A DNA stretch of 60,690 nucleotides. Origin: Paenibacillus sp. NFR01. Its GTDB lineage: Bacteria > Bacillota > Bacilli > Paenibacillales > Paenibacillaceae. Each line of letters starts with the position of its first letter. Within the stretch, counting starts at the first letter, position 1. This document shows, in pieces, positions 46,010 to 53,504 of this stretch. The stretch covers positions 1-60,690 of the forward strand of contig NZ_FOIK01000010.1 in assembly GCF_900111565.1 (NCBI RefSeq). Reading direction: 5' to 3'. Made by a program: the position numbers and the translations under genes. A model generated the notes under the pieces. It was not told the DNA's origin. It did no database searches and worked only from the letters and a program-made list of their open reading frames with translations.

Positions 46010-46557
46010 GCGTTGCTTCCTCCCTGGTCGATTTGCTTGACCGCCTCTGCGAATTCCTCCGGCGTAATCCGGAACATGGCTAGGCGCTTGAACAACTGCT
46101 TGCCATTGCAATACCCGATGCCCAGCAGATTGCCCAGCTCCATGCGGCGTTCGGCTGCCCGCGGATGCACCAGCATGCCGGAAGCCATCAGCGAATCCAG
46201 CCCGATCTGCGGCGGCGCGGCCTCATCCGCCGTGTGCACATGCATCAGCGCCTGACGGATGGCCTCCGGCGACGCGTTCTCCACGCCGATGTCGCCCTTA
46301 CGGGTGGCATCTTTCTCGGGAATAAACGCATGCTTGCAGCCCGGAACCTTGGCGGATACAATCTTACGGATTCGTTCACCGGCATGGTCCGGATCGGTCA
46401 GGATAATTACACCCCGCCGCTCCATAGCCAGCGCGATTTTGGCAATCACCTTGCGGTCGACCGCGGAGCCCCCGGTTTCGATCGTATCGGCGTCTACCGC
46501 CCGCTTCACGGCAACCGTATCGCATTTGCCCTCCACCACAATCAGTTCCTTGATCAT
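46006..46557 (-). CDS. rnmV: Ribonuclease M5
   Basis: Matures 5S rRNA; two rRNA operons flank this window. The 183-residue protein has a Toprim domain with catalytic Glu in VVEGKCD and the DxD motif in ILTDPDHAG, followed by a C-terminal domain with LGIGYCNGKQLFKRL. The ribosome site is AAGGA 5 nt before ATG. It is coupled to ksgA. Confidence 0.97.
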   Translation of the reverse strand: MIKELIVVEGKCDTVAVKRAVDADTIETGGSAVDRKVIAKIALAMERRGVIILTDPDHAGERIRKIVSAKVPGCKHAFIPEKDATRKGDIGVENASPEAIRQALMHVHTADEAAPPQIGLDSLMASGMLVHPRAAERRMELGNLLGIGYCNGKQLFKRLAMFRITPEEFAEAVKQIDQGGSNA

Positions 46558-46586
46558 TTATTTCCTTGTCTCCCCTCTTTACACAC

Positions 46587-46618
46587 AAAAAGAAGAGGAT
46601 TCGCTCCCCTTCTTTTTG
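46587..46618 (-). terminator. Terminator of yabE (possibly bidirectional)
   Basis: AAAAAGAAG-GGA with TCC-CTTCTTTTT around a short loop. T runs flank it on both strands. Confidence 0.85.
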
Positions 46619-46711
46619 GCTAAAGAATGTATAAGTGATGAAGCGGCAGCCCGTTCAAATGTGCTACCCTCACTATAGCTTATAAAACATGATTTTGCAA
46701 AAGACCTCTTC

Positions 46712-47869
46712 CTAATCCAGCTCCGGTTTGACCGGCCCAATCACGTACACGGTCCGGGATTTGCGACCGAAGTTACGGGCATGGCTCAGTGAATCGTAAT
46801 ACACATCCACCTTATTGCCTTTAATGGCACCGCCGGTATCCTCTGCTCGGCGGAATCCAAGCCCTTCAATGTACACCCACCAGCCAATCGGAATTACATT
46901 CGGATCGACAGCGATGGTCCGCCCTTCCGTTACGCGCGTTCCGGAAGCAGTACGGGTTCCAATTCCCGGCTCTTCTGAAGAATAAGCCGTCATGGACACA
47001 TTTTTAAGTATTTTCTTGTATTCGAAATCGACGCCGGCTTTATGCGCGACGCTGCTGCTTTTTACAGCGGCTGTGGATTTTTTCGCAGTGGTTTTTGTTG
47101 TGGTGGTAGTTTTGGCAGCAACTTTTACAGGAAGCGGTTTTGTGCCAACGGCAATAACCTTGTCTTTGGTCACAGTCTGCACTTCCTTGCTGATCATGCG
47201 CATGGATACCAGCTCACCGTCTTGGTAAGTCTTTTCGATGTTCTGGACCATGACGCCGGCTTCACCAGCTTGAGCCACTTTCACGGTTCCCTTGGTCAGA
47301 GAGGGGTCAGCGGTTTTAATAATCCGGAAAGGCAAGCTCTCCGTCCGCTGTACGATTTGTTTGCTGATACGGACAATCTTAACTTCCATGTCGGCAGAAA
47401 CTGAGGTGTCTAGCGAAGGAAAAATTTTGTCATTGGCACCCAGCGTGAGGCCCAGTTTGTCAATGGCTTTGCCGAGGTTGTCCTCGGTCGTATATAAGGT
47501 TTGTGTCTTACCGTCTGCTGTCAGGCTGATCGACTGCGCGCGGTTAATCACCACACGGTCGCCGTCCTTCAGCTTCTCAGTAAGGGCTACGGAAATTTCA
47601 TCATGGGGCAGCAGCGAAATTTTTTCCGCTTCCAGCACATCGCCAAGCAGCGCTGCGCGCGTCGTGAACGATTGCTCCTGACCGTCTATGACCAAAAATA
47701 TCTCTTTGCTGCTCTGACCATGTGCATATAGCAGAATTAGCAGAGCGACGACGATTGATACCACACCTGCAAGCGAAAGTACGCGAGGATTCACTTGCTT
47801 CCACCGTAATGCGAAAGACCTGCTGGATGATTGCGATTCATGGGTGGCCTCTGGTTGGAATACGCCCAT
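46712..47869 (-). CDS. yabE: Cell-wall remodelling protein YabE (DUF348-G5-3D, Rpf/Sps-like)
   Basis: Membrane-anchored, surface-exposed wall enzyme similar to resuscitation-promoting factors of Firmicutes. The 385-residue product has one N-terminal membrane helix (about 30-50), two DUF348 repeats (about 55-170), a G5 domain (about 172-245), a Thr/Lys-rich linker and a C-terminal 3D domain (about 290-385). The aspartates of the 3D domain are in TIAVDPNVIP, RAEDTGGAI and VDVYY. The ribosome site AAGGAGG precedes ATG. Expression is controlled by a c-di-AMP riboswitch in its long leader, linking wall hydrolysis to c-di-AMP (inference). Confidence 0.96.
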   Translation of the reverse strand: MGVFQPEATHESQSSSRSFALRWKQVNPRVLSLAGVVSIVVALLILLYAHGQSSKEIFLVIDGQEQSFTTRAALLGDVLEAEKISLLPHDEISVALTEKLKDGDRVVINRAQSISLTADGKTQTLYTTEDNLGKAIDKLGLTLGANDKIFPSLDTSVSADMEVKIVRISKQIVQRTESLPFRIIKTADPSLTKGTVKVAQAGEAGVMVQNIEKTYQDGELVSMRMISKEVQTVTKDKVIAVGTKPLPVKVAAKTTTTTKTTAKKSTAAVKSSSVAHKAGVDFEYKKILKNVSMTAYSSEEPGIGTRTASGTRVTEGRTIAVDPNVIPIGWWVYIEGLGFRRAEDTGGAIKGNKVDVYYDSLSHARNFGRKSRTVYVIGPVKPELD

Positions 47870-48067
47870 TTCTCCATCCTCCTTACATAGCCCCGTCGAC
47901 GATGATGTATCTCTAAGATGACCTGACCCTGTCTGACGAAACTAAGCTTGAGTTTGCAACAGGATACGCCCGCATTTCTCTTAGCGTGTCCTGCTCATGG
48001 ATCGCCTGCCCGGCATAACGTCCCCAGTTCCTGTTATATAACAGTATGTGGGACTCATCTCCATTAT
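47870..48067 (-). other. yabE leader between riboswitch terminator and start codon
   Basis: About 200 nt with no ORF. It contains the 14-bp palindrome CTGTTATATAACAG (48031-48044) and an imperfect hairpin, CAGGA-ACGC with GCGT-TCCTG, around 47959-47996. These could stabilise the message or mark a second start site; I cannot assign a function. Confidence 0.45.
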
Positions 48068-48123
48068 TCAAAATAAAAGAAGCCTGAAAGAGTTCACATT
48101 GGGAGGACTCTTTCGTGGCTTCT
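48068..48123 (-). terminator. Expression-platform terminator of the yabE riboswitch
   Basis: GAAGCC-GAAAGAGT (minus-strand order) pairs with ACTCTTTC-GGCTTC around a 13-nt loop, followed by TTTTATTTTG. It lies 45 nt after the aptamer and about 200 nt before yabE, as expected of a c-di-AMP OFF switch. Confidence 0.88.
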
Positions 48124-48167
48124 CCGGTGTCTGAATAGCGGGATGTGAATGCACGAGGTTTCCTCTC

Positions 48168-48386
48168 TTACTTGCGCTTGCGGGGTTAGCTGTCGGGTTC
48201 GGACATAAGAGAGATGCCCTATCTCAGGTCACCCGCTCACGGCGGATGCCCTCAAATTCACCCCAAAGACCACATAAAGAAATCAAATATTGAGCTGCGC
48301 ATTTCTCGGATGTACGCTATGTACGGACATGCGTCAGTCGATATTGGTTCCCCCGCTCTCCATACGGAGACTCAGCGAGACGATCT
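48168..48386 (-). ncRNA. c-di-AMP riboswitch (ydaO-yuaA family)
   Basis: On the minus strand the conserved blocks occur in order: CTCGCTGAG, then a GAGAGCGGGGGAACC block (about 48346-48360), GGGGTGAAT (about 48256-48264), GATAGGG, and TCCGAACCCGACAGCTAACC followed by CCGCAAGCG (about 48177-48203). These are the hallmark sequences of the ydaO-yuaA aptamer. The arm between GGAACC and GGGGTGAAT is long, about 85 nt. Binding of c-di-AMP favours the downstream terminator and lowers expression (known mechanism), here of the wall hydrolase gene yabE. Confidence 0.95.
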
Positions 48387-48432
48387 ATGAATCGTGGCTG
48401 TCACAATAACAACAGCTCATTGCACTGAAAAG

Positions 48433-48462
48433 ATGATATCCTGTTTTGATGCAGGTTGTAAA
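48433..48462 (-). promoter_or_regulatory. Probable promoter of the riboswitch-yabE transcript
   Basis: TTTACA (48457-48462), an 18-nt spacer and TATCAT (48433-48438), about 45 nt upstream of the aptamer. The AT-rich stretch from 48470 to 48584 holds nothing else that I recognise. Confidence 0.5.
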
Positions 48463-48584
48463 GGACGTTTCAACCACGTTTACGCAAAAAAATGATTAAA
48501 AATTTGTAATAATCGGCGGTTTTTGAATTAAAAAAGTTTAATACATCCGCCATACTCGTTTTTTTACCCGCTTTACTCCCGTTT

Positions 48585-49355
48585 TCAAACAATCCCAAAT
48601 CGTTCCAACGCGTTCGCATACGTAATTTCGGCCAATTCCTGTAAATCAATCCCTTTTATTTCCGCCGCGGCTTCGGCGACAAGTTTGACGTTTGCGCTCT
48701 CATTCCGCTTGCCCCGGAACGGGTGCGGCGTCAAATACGGGGAGTCGGTTTCGATCAGCAGGCGGTCGAGTGGCGTCTGCGCCAGCACCTCTTTGGGTAC
48801 CCTGGCATTCTTGAAGGTAACCGGTCCGCCAAAGGACAAATGGAACCCTAAATCGAGGCACATTTTTGCCGTCTCCCAGCTTCCTGAAAACGAGTGCATC
48901 ACCCCGCCGATTTCATTGGCTTTTTCTTCCCGGAGGATGCGGACAATGTCTTCATGGGCGTCGCGGTTATGGATACTTATCGGCATTTTCAGCTCGCGGG
49001 CCAAGCCGATCTGTTTGCGCAGCACCTCATGCTGTATCTCTTTGGGAGAGGTATCCCAGTAGTAGTCCAATCCAATCTCACCAATCGCCACGACCTTGGG
49101 ATGGCTGCAGAGCGAGGCAATCCACTCCAAATCCCCGTCACGCATATCGATCGCATCCTGGGGATGCCAACCAACCGCGGCATAGATAAAATCATACGTC
49201 TCTGCCAGCTTCATCGTCGTCGGAATGGTCTCGCGGTTAAAACCGATATTTATCATCTTGTGGACGCCGGCTTCTACCGCGCGGGCAATAACGGCTTCGC
49301 GGTCTTCGTCAAATTGCGGCGCATCCAGATGCGTATGGGTGTCGAATAATTTCAT
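48585..49355 (-). CDS. tatD: TatD-family metal-dependent deoxyribonuclease
   Basis: Two-metal TIM-barrel nuclease (YabD in B. subtilis). The 256-residue product has the metal motif DTHTHLD (5-11), GEIGLDYYWD, PISIHNRDAHED, GVMHSFSGS and ETDSPYLTPHPFRG. The ribosome site AGGAGG is before ATG. It lies 36 nt after the HD hydrolase gene, and the two are probably co-transcribed. Suggested roles are DNA repair and 3'-end trimming. Confidence 0.95.
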   Translation of the reverse strand: MKLFDTHTHLDAPQFDEDREAVIARAVEAGVHKMINIGFNRETIPTTMKLAETYDFIYAAVGWHPQDAIDMRDGDLEWIASLCSHPKVVAIGEIGLDYYWDTSPKEIQHEVLRKQIGLARELKMPISIHNRDAHEDIVRILREEKANEIGGVMHSFSGSWETAKMCLDLGFHLSFGGPVTFKNARVPKEVLAQTPLDRLLIETDSPYLTPHPFRGKRNESANVKLVAEAAAEIKGIDLQELAEITYANALERFGIV

Positions 49356-49391
49356 GCTGTCATTTCCTCCTGTCGATTCCTTGGCTCAGAA

Positions 49392-50687
49392 TTAATTTTT
49401 ATGCTGTTTTTCAAATATTTCAGCGACGGACAAAGGCAGCCGGGGAAGGGCTTGGCGCAGCCTATCTTGCGGAAAATAAAGATGGTACCTGCCGCGGTGA
49501 ATGCCGCTGATCGAACGCACGATATCGGACACCTCGGAGATTTCCCGCAGCCTGTCCTGACGGTCAAGCAACAAAATTTGCTTGCTGTCAAAGCCTTCTT
49601 CCGGACGGAACACATCATAGGGTAAATCTGTCGGAAAGTCGATTTCCAGGTCGTAATCGGGGTTCAGTCCGGCGGCGGAAAAGCTGCGGCGAATCTCGTC
49701 GATCGTCTCCAGATCCAAATTTTCAGTTTCTACATATTTATACAGTCTACGATGAATAAAACGGCAGCAAAGTTCGCTTAACAGAGGGTCTTTCTCGCGT
49801 GTCCACTGCATAAAAGCAGTCTGAACCAGCGCTTCATCCAGTAGCAGATACTGCTGCACCGTCACCTCACCGCCAAACAATTCACGCAGCGGTTCCACCA
49901 TAAAGCCAAAGGTGTACCCTTCCTGAAACAACTCCTTCGCCCTGCGGAAAATCTGTCGCAAAATAATTTCCGAGCTCCGCGTTACTGGATGAAAATACAC
50001 CTGCCAATACATCTGGTAACGGGACATCAGATAGTCTTCAATCGCATGCATGCCTGATTCCTTGACCACGACCCGGCCGTTATACGGACGCAGCATCCGC
50101 AGTATTCGGTCGATATCGATCGTGCCATAGTTAACCCCGGTATAATACGCATCGCGAAGCAAGTAATCCATCCGGTCGGCATCCAGGGGACCTGACACAA
50201 GATTGACAACTATTTCATGCTCATACGTTTTCGAGATTACCGAAGCGACTTTTTCCGGAAAATCTGGGGCAACCTCCCGCAAAATGGTGGTGATTTCCGT
50301 ATCCTCCAAGATGATGCGGCAAGTCCATTCCTCGTGGTGCACCGCAAAAGCCTCTTCTATAGAATGGGAGAACGGGCCGTGTCCCAAATCATGCAGCAGC
50401 GCGGCACAAAGCGTAAGCAGGGCTTCTTCGGGCAGCCAGTCTTTATAGCCGCTCCGTTCGAACTGCGAAATAATGCGCCGCGTAATTTCATAGACCCCCA
50501 GCGAGTGGGAGAATCGGCTATGCTCCGCGCCGTGAAAAGTCAGATACGACGTCCCCAGCTGGCGAATCCGCCGCAAGCGCTGAAATTCGGGCGTGTTGAT
50601 CAGTCTCCAAATGATGACATCCTGCACATGGACGTAGTTATGTACCGGATCTTTGAATACTTTTTCTTCCGATAATGGCTGCTTCAT
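49392..50687 (-). CDS. ywfO: HD-domain phosphohydrolase, YwfO-like (SAMHD1 family)
   Basis: Probable deoxynucleoside triphosphate triphosphohydrolase. The 431-residue product begins EKVFKDPVHNYVHVQD and has the HD metal ligands His61 (HSLGVYE), His99-Asp100 (ALLHDLGHGPFSH) and a later Asp in DADRMDYLLRDA. These match B. subtilis YwfO, which is not at this locus there. The slot between abrB and tatD is metS in B. subtilis. The ribosome site is AGGAG before ATG. It faces abrB across a region rich in Spo0A-like boxes. Confidence 0.9.
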   Translation of the reverse strand: MKQPLSEEKVFKDPVHNYVHVQDVIIWRLINTPEFQRLRRIRQLGTSYLTFHGAEHSRFSHSLGVYEITRRIISQFERSGYKDWLPEEALLTLCAALLHDLGHGPFSHSIEEAFAVHHEEWTCRIILEDTEITTILREVAPDFPEKVASVISKTYEHEIVVNLVSGPLDADRMDYLLRDAYYTGVNYGTIDIDRILRMLRPYNGRVVVKESGMHAIEDYLMSRYQMYWQVYFHPVTRSSEIILRQIFRRAKELFQEGYTFGFMVEPLRELFGGEVTVQQYLLLDEALVQTAFMQWTREKDPLLSELCCRFIHRRLYKYVETENLDLETIDEIRRSFSAAGLNPDYDLEIDFPTDLPYDVFRPEEGFDSKQILLLDRQDRLREISEVSDIVRSISGIHRGRYHLYFPQDRLRQALPRLPLSVAEIFEKQHKN

Positions 50688-50716
50688 AAAATCAACTCCT
50701 TAAAATAGATTAAATG

Positions 50717-50766
50717 TTGTCGCAGAATGTCGAATGTTGACGTATTATATACTGGAAGATCGACAA
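50717..50766. promoter_or_regulatory. ywfO promoter region with Spo0A-like boxes
   Basis: A perfect -10 TATAAT for ywfO (minus, 50744-50749) lacks a -35 at normal distance. TTGTCGATC (minus, 50758-50766) lies in the spacer, TGTCGAA (plus, 50728-50734) covers the expected start and TTGTCGC is at 50717-50723. The heptamers fit the Spo0A core TGNCGAA. Control by Spo0A is inferred. Confidence 0.5.
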
Positions 50767-50859
50767 TATATTTCTGGAGTTTTTCTCCAATATTAAGGCT
50801 ATCTGTAGGCGAAATCATGTTTTTCTTAAAAAATTCCCTAAAATTAGCCTCAAAAAAGG

Positions 50860-50888
50860 TTGACTGTTCTGGGAATGGTTGGTATTAT
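50860..50888 (+). promoter_or_regulatory. Sigma-A promoter of abrB
   Basis: TTGACT (50860-50865), a 17-nt spacer and TATTAT (50883-50888), transcribed rightward with start near 50895. Confidence 0.75.
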
Positions 50889-50910
50889 AAATATCATAAA
50901 ACGGTGAACG

Positions 50911-50919
50911 TTGTCGAAT
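50911..50919 (+). promoter_or_regulatory. Spo0A box downstream of the abrB promoter
   Basis: TTGTCGAAT lies about 17-25 nt after the predicted abrB start. B. subtilis abrB is repressed by Spo0A~P through boxes in the same place (known), so this is the best supported Spo0A site of the window. Confidence 0.7.
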
Positions 50920-50958
50920 AATGACGCCTTTGAATATCGAGAGGAGCAGCGATTACAA

Positions 50959-51213
50959 ATGATGAAATCAACAGGAATTGTAAGAAAAGTAGACGAACTT
51001 GGACGGGTCGTTATTCCGATTGAATTACGCCGTACCTTGGGCATTGGTGAGAAGGACGCGCTGGAAATTTATGTGGACGGCGAACGTATTATGCTTAAGA
51101 AATACGAGCCGGCTTGTATTTTCTGCGGAAATGCCGAGAACGTAACTTACTTCAAAGGAAAAATTGTTTGTCACGAATGCATTTCTGCGATCCCTACCCC
51201 TGTGACAAATTAA
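50959..51213 (+). CDS. abrB: AbrB-type transition-state regulator with C-terminal four-cysteine knuckle
   Basis: Global repressor of post-exponential genes, one of only three genes on the plus strand. The 84-residue product has an N-terminal DNA-binding domain almost identical to B. subtilis AbrB (KSTGIVRKVDELGRVVIPIE). The C-terminal half differs: it has Cys53, Cys56, Cys71 and Cys74 (CIFC and CHEC, 14 residues apart), a likely zinc knuckle. I start at MMKSTG, with GAGAGGAG 12 nt upstream; a longer frame begins inside the Spo0A box. It could also be called Abh-like. Confidence 0.93.
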   Translation: MMKSTGIVRKVDELGRVVIPIELRRTLGIGEKDALEIYVDGERIMLKKYEPACIFCGNAENVTYFKGKIVCHECISAIPTPVTN

Positions 51214-51276
51214 GACGAATCGGTTATAATAAGAACTAATCAAATTGTTAATTCTAACCTTTTTATATCTCCTTGG

Positions 51277-51306
51277 CCTCCCGCTTTCGGCGGGAGGTAT
51301 TTTTTT
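51277..51306 (+). terminator. Terminator of abrB
   Basis: CCTCCCGC (51277-51284) pairs with GCGGGAGG (51290-51297) and is followed by TATTTTTTT. Confidence 0.93.
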
Positions 51307-51351
51307 GCGTTCCGATAAAATATACCCCATAATTACACCCTTCACCAATTA

Positions 51352-51407
51352 AAGGGACAGTTTATCCCTTATTTATTCCAATAAGGCATTATAAATGTCC
51401 CTTTTTG
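51352..51407. terminator. Nested hairpin at the end of rsmI, facing abrB
   Basis: An outer stem AAGGGACA (51352-51359) with TGTCCCTT (51396-51403) encloses an inner ATAAGG/CCTTAT-type stem. It has TTTTT after it on the plus strand and includes the rsmI stop codon. It may act as a convergent terminator or stabilise the rsmI 3' end. Confidence 0.55.
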
Positions 51408-52275
51408 CCATTCCTCGATCCTGAGCTGCCTTTTTCATTGCTTCCTTCCGCGGCATTCCCTCTGCTTCATAATGGGCGACATGGCCGGCAATATCCATTT
51501 CCCGCCACCAGGCGGATTCGGCCTTTTCCGCTTCCTCCCGGCTTTGTCCTTCCACCACGACTACGTATTCGCCCAGCGGCGGATGCTCTTCGAGCCAAGC
51601 CAGCGCTTCTTCCATCGTTCCGCGTACAAATTCCTCATACCGCTTGGTCAGTTCGCGGGCGAGCGTAACCCGGCGGTTGCCAAAGGTCTCCAGCAGCAGG
51701 GCTAACGTTTTAGCCACTCGATGAGGGGATTCATAGAACAGGAGCGTGCTTTGGTCGGAACGCAGTTCCCCCAGCCGGGCGCGAATGTCCTTTTTCTCCC
51801 GGGGTAAAAATCCGGCAAAGGTGAAGCTGTCCGTCGGCAGGCCGGAGGCGATCAGAGCCGACAATGCTGCATTTGCCCCGGGCACCGGAATGACCGGAAT
51901 TCCATGGCTGATGGCCAAGGCCACCAGGTCGGCCCCCGGGTCGGAAATGGCAGGCAGGCCGGCGTCGCTGACCAGCGCTAAATTTTTACCTTCTATTATA
52001 TAGCGTATCAGTTCCGGCCCGCTGGCCGCTTTATTATGCTCATGATAGCTGAACAGCAGGGACGGCGAAATTTCAAAATGGCTGAGCAGTTTGCGGGTCT
52101 GCCGCGTATCCTCTGCCGCAATAATGTCGCATTCCCGCAGCATGCGAACGGCCCGGTAGGTCATATCTTCCAGATTGCCGATCGGCGTGGCGACCAGATA
52201 CAGCGATCCGCATCCATCCGGCTTCCCCATCCCCTGTGGTTCCGCTTGAAAGCTGCTTTGGTAGGTGATTGTCAT
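51373..52275 (-). CDS. rsmI: 16S rRNA (cytidine1402-2'-O)-methyltransferase
   Basis: SAM-dependent methylase of the tetrapyrrole-methylase fold. The 300-residue product has LYLVATPIGNLEDMTYRAVRML, AEDTRQTRKLL, SDAGLPAISDPG and PVPGANAALSALIASGL. Its start overlaps the trmN6 stop by 4 bp. The C-terminal 50 residues (AEKAESAWWREM to the end) are a helical extension. In B. subtilis the small gene yazA lies between these two; it is absent here. Confidence 0.97.
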   Translation of the reverse strand: MTITYQSSFQAEPQGMGKPDGCGSLYLVATPIGNLEDMTYRAVRMLRECDIIAAEDTRQTRKLLSHFEISPSLLFSYHEHNKAASGPELIRYIIEGKNLALVSDAGLPAISDPGADLVALAISHGIPVIPVPGANAALSALIASGLPTDSFTFAGFLPREKKDIRARLGELRSDQSTLLFYESPHRVAKTLALLLETFGNRRVTLARELTKRYEEFVRGTMEEALAWLEEHPPLGEYVVVVEGQSREEAEKAESAWWREMDIAGHVAHYEAEGMPRKEAMKKAAQDRGMAKRDIYNALLE

Positions 52276-53042
52276 GATTTACCCTCTTTATTTCCATAGT
52301 AGATATCCATAATCTCCGGGCAATATTGATTGTCCTCATTATAGACGATCAGCGGAGGTTGTAAACGCGCTTCCGGCTTTCCGTCCCGAGCTGCTTCAAT
52401 CAGCACCATGTTGGCTTCGAGATGCGCCCGCGGATGCACAAAGCGGATTACCTTCGGCTCCAGACGATATTGGCGCATGAGGCTCACAATGTCCACCAGA
52501 CGCTGCGGCTTATGCACCATGCTGACCTTTCCGCCCGTGCGGACCAGGCGGACACAGGCCTGAATGACCTCCTCCAGCGTACAGCCCAGCTCGTGGCGGG
52601 CCATCGCCTGATGCGTATTCAGCTTCAGGTCTCCGGTGGTTAGCGGCATATAAGGCGGATTCACCGTAATTGCATCGTAAACGCCGTATCCTGCTTTTAA
52701 ATGTAGCTCACGCAAATCGCCCTCGTGGATGGTGATCTGCCCTTCCAGGCCATTCAGCGCCACGCTGCGCCGTGCCATATCGGCCAGACGGGGCTGGATT
52801 TCAATGGCTTCAATCGAAGCCTTTGTCCGCGTCGTCAGAAGGATCGGAATGACGCCGTTGCCGGTGCAGAGGTCCAGTACTCTGCCCCGCGGCGGTACGC
52901 CGGCAAACCGCGCGAGCAGCACCGCATCCATAGAGAAACTGAATACTTCATCGCTTTGGATAATCTGCAGATTGTGGGTCAGCAGATCGTCCATCCGCTC
53001 GCTCGGCAGCAGCTCGGCTGCCTTTTCGTTAAAATTGTTCAT
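52272..53042 (-). CDS. trmN6: tRNA1(Val) (adenine(37)-N6)-methyltransferase
   Basis: Class I SAM methyltransferase (YabB). The 256-residue product has the SAM loop VLDLCTGNGVIPILL and the catalytic NPPY in ITVNPPYMPL, and an acidic post-I strand IEAIEIQPRLAD. I start at the second of two adjacent ATG codons, 6 nt from AGGAG. Confidence 0.94.
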   Translation of the reverse strand: MNNFNEKAAELLPSERMDDLLTHNLQIIQSDEVFSFSMDAVLLARFAGVPPRGRVLDLCTGNGVIPILLTTRTKASIEAIEIQPRLADMARRSVALNGLEGQITIHEGDLRELHLKAGYGVYDAITVNPPYMPLTTGDLKLNTHQAMARHELGCTLEEVIQACVRLVRTGGKVSMVHKPQRLVDIVSLMRQYRLEPKVIRFVHPRAHLEANMVLIEAARDGKPEARLQPPLIVYNEDNQYCPEIMDIYYGNKEGKS

Positions 53043-53066
53043 CATAAGCTCCTGATCTTCTATTGT

Positions 53067-53099
53067 AGTAAAAAAACCGTAGGAAAAAATCCCCTACGG
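53067..53099 (-). terminator. Terminator of yabA
   Basis: CCGTAGG (53077-53083) pairs with CCTACGG (53093-53099), followed by seven T on the minus strand. Confidence 0.9.
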
Positions 53100-53108
53100 C
53101 GTGAATAC

Positions 53109-53474
53109 TCATTTATTTAGAAAAGAAAGACAGAAGAGACAATCACCCTCGGTGCGTAAATGTCCGAAATACACATTGCAGATGTGAAAGCCTTCATGAT
53201 ACAGTCTCGCCAAATTATCATAGCCCTCGCCGACGACTTCTCCCTGCCCCTCTCCGGAAGGAAGCTGCGTCTGCGTCTCCGCAAGCCTTTGTTCGACTTC
53301 CAGAGGCGCCTCGCGTTTTAAGATTCTGCGGAGTTGTTCATTCTCCAGGCTGAGCTGTTGGTTGGCTTCCATCAATTCTTTAACAGTCTGTTTCCAATCC
53401 GCAAGAGTATTCCGCATGCCTTCCAGCTGCGTCTCCATCTCCTGCATGTGTGCAAATATATTTATCTTCTCCAA
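53109..53474 (-). CDS. yabA: Replication initiation control protein YabA
   Basis: Binds DnaA and the DnaN clamp and prevents re-initiation. The 121-residue protein has an N-terminal coiled coil (about 1-55) and a C-terminal zinc domain HEGFHICNVYFGHLRTEGDCLFC. The start is TTG after GGGGTGG. It belongs to the tmk-holB-ricT replication group. Confidence 0.96.
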   Translation of the reverse strand: MEKINIFAHMQEMETQLEGMRNTLADWKQTVKELMEANQQLSLENEQLRRILKREAPLEVEQRLAETQTQLPSGEGQGEVVGEGYDNLARLYHEGFHICNVYFGHLRTEGDCLFCLSFLNK

Positions 53475-53504
53475 GTTTCCACCCCGAAAGTAACCTTATA
53501 TGGT

